Of a stretch of DNA of 64,000 bases, positions 62,855-64,000 are shown piece by piece. The stretch is taken from positions 87,122,604 to 87,186,603 of the forward strand of contig NC_092349.1 of assembly GCF_963676685.1 (NCBI RefSeq), written 5' to 3'. Position 1 is the stretch's first letter. Every line of letters begins with the position of its first letter. The translations under genes and the position numbers were made by a program. This stretch comes from Mytilus edulis (Eukaryota > Mollusca > Bivalvia > Mytilida > Mytilidae). The notes beneath the pieces are model-generated. The model made no database searches. It was not told where the DNA came from and worked only from the letters and a program-made list of their open reading frames with translations.

Positions 62855-64000
62855 TCACTGTGCTTTTGAAAAAACTGTTTGTAAAGACATTGTAGAGAAT
62901 GTAAGTTGTAATTTAACCTTCCTGTTTTCCAATGATTCCCAGTCTGATTCTTCTAACATGCTGCCCACACTACTGGAGTTCCTATAGCGATTGGTGGCAT
63001 AACGGACTGCCCGACGCTGGACAATTTCATCCTTTTTACTTGCTCTTTTTAGTGTGGGTTCCATACTGTTGCACAATAATCTAAGTTGGATCTTACCATT
63101 GCAACAATTTCTTTTGTCTTGATTTTGCTGTTAGATGTTCTTAAGTTGCGTTTTAAGAATCCTAGCATAATGGTCGCTTTTTTAGTTACTATATTGATAA
63201 GTTGTTTCTAGGACAGGTCTGATTCAATGTCAACTCTAAAGTAATTAGTACTTTATGATCTTTCTAGCTATTGTTCATTAAACGTGTATGAGCGTATAGC
63301 ATATATTGGTAAACGTGATCAGGTGGTAGATTGTACACTGCACTTATGTGGCCATGCCGAAGGTTTTTACCTATTCTGCAAGTTTGCAGAAATCTTCTTG
63401 TAGTATATCAGTATCAGCAGGAAATGTCATCGTTCTGTATACTATACAGGATCATACAATCGTCTGCAAATAGTCGTGTGTTGGATAATATGTTGTCATG
63501 TAAGTCATTGATGAATAGGCGGAATATTACGGTCCACGTACATTCCCTTGGGGACTTCACTAGCCACCGGAACTTGATGATTCTCTTTCAACGATGACTT
63601 TATTAGTACGTTTAACTAGGAACGATTGAATCCACCTGTGTGTTTGTCTTGTGACTCCATAATGCTGTAGTTTGTTTAGTCCGTTTATGTGGGACATACT
63701 CAAAGACCGTTGGAAAGTCACATATGACCATGGTGCAAGCTCATGTCAAAGCGTCAAATCGCTGTACAATTGGACAAATGTTGATATGAATAGATTGTAA
63801 ATTTCGTAAGCAGTACGTCCACTGAGCATGCACTCAAGCGTTTAGACACGAATAGATAAAGGTCTCCGATGTTCTTAGTGCCTCTTTCTTACGGAGATGC
63901 GTAAGAACCCAGTCACGTCAAATATGTGTTACTCTTTTAATTCTTTTTCACTTGATATCGATCTGATGAGTTAGTCCCTATTCAACTGATTTTGATAGTG
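62855..64000 (-). mobile_element. CR1/Jockey-like LINE fragment
   Basis: The minus strand encodes, in broken frames, a SGVPQG-like region near 63540-63560, RLFADDCMILYSIQNDD (about 63475-63420), ATIMLGFLKRNLRTSNSKIK (about 63180-63115), then VQRRAVRYATNRYRNSSSV, GSMLEESDWESLENRKVKLQ (63020-62900). The order is the C-terminal half of a LINE pol. It lies in the intron of locus 6 and opposes it in direction. Near 63940-64000 there is also the start of a Penelope-like tail copy (gatctgatgagttagtccct). Confidence 0.7.

Overview
The window looks like nuclear DNA of a marine bivalve, most probably a mussel (Mytilus). It is AT-rich, has short exons with GT-AG introns, and is packed with dispersed repeat families that I recognise from memory of Mytilus sequence; no search was run. 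There are no bacterial-type gene rows, and most long reading frames are chance openings in repeats.

The genes that can be supported all belong to one family: a cluster of small secreted Kunitz (BPTI-type) protease inhibitors. Six loci are visible. Five lie on the minus strand: locus 1 at about 2.7-7.4 kb (two Kunitz domains, the second with an in-frame stop), locus 2 at 14.0-16.9 kb (intact, Lys at P1), locus 3 at 23.2-26.1 kb (intact, Glu at P1), locus 4 at 35.75-36.22 kb (degenerate pseudogene), and locus 5 at 45.3-48.7 kb (intact Kunitz exon with Leu at P1, but a stop codon in its signal exon). The sixth, at 62.46 kb, is on the plus strand; only its signal-peptide exon is visible and the rest should lie beyond the window. 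Each gene has a signal-peptide exon ending in phase 1 and one or two Kunitz exons starting in phase 1. Loci 1, 2, 3 and 5 also appear to have a short 3'UTR exon behind a conserved donor just after the stop codon. Loci 1 and 2 sit in a segmental duplication of about 7 kb (2.7-9.5 kb against 13.9-20.4 kb). The second copy carries an internal inversion and an extra palindromic insertion, and lacks one mobile element. Loci 3 and 5 share flanking blocks too.

The rest is mobile and repetitive DNA. It includes: a 357-bp satellite array inside a broken RTE-type LINE (0.3-2.4 kb); several MITE-like elements; a broken Penelope-like reverse transcriptase with its long 3' tail (29.3-31.1 kb) and many tail-only copies; an apparently very young non-coding LTR retrotransposon with two indistinguishable 708-bp LTRs (31.45-35.55 kb); two CR1/Jockey-like LINE fragments (39.2-40.3 and 62.86-64 kb); a tRNA-derived SINE (41.2 kb); a 2.5-kb element with inverted ends (42.3-44.8 kb); a 4.6-kb unit bounded by perfect 33-bp inverted repeats and made largely of satellite DNA (51.5-56.1 kb); and a 1.2-kb element with repeated GACGTCGATT motifs (59.2-60.4 kb).

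The most unusual structure is in locus 5. The last 30 nt of the signal-peptide exon plus the first 10 nt of the intron, 5' splice site included, have been amplified into exactly 15 tandem 40-bp units. The intron therefore starts with a ladder of 5' splice sites.
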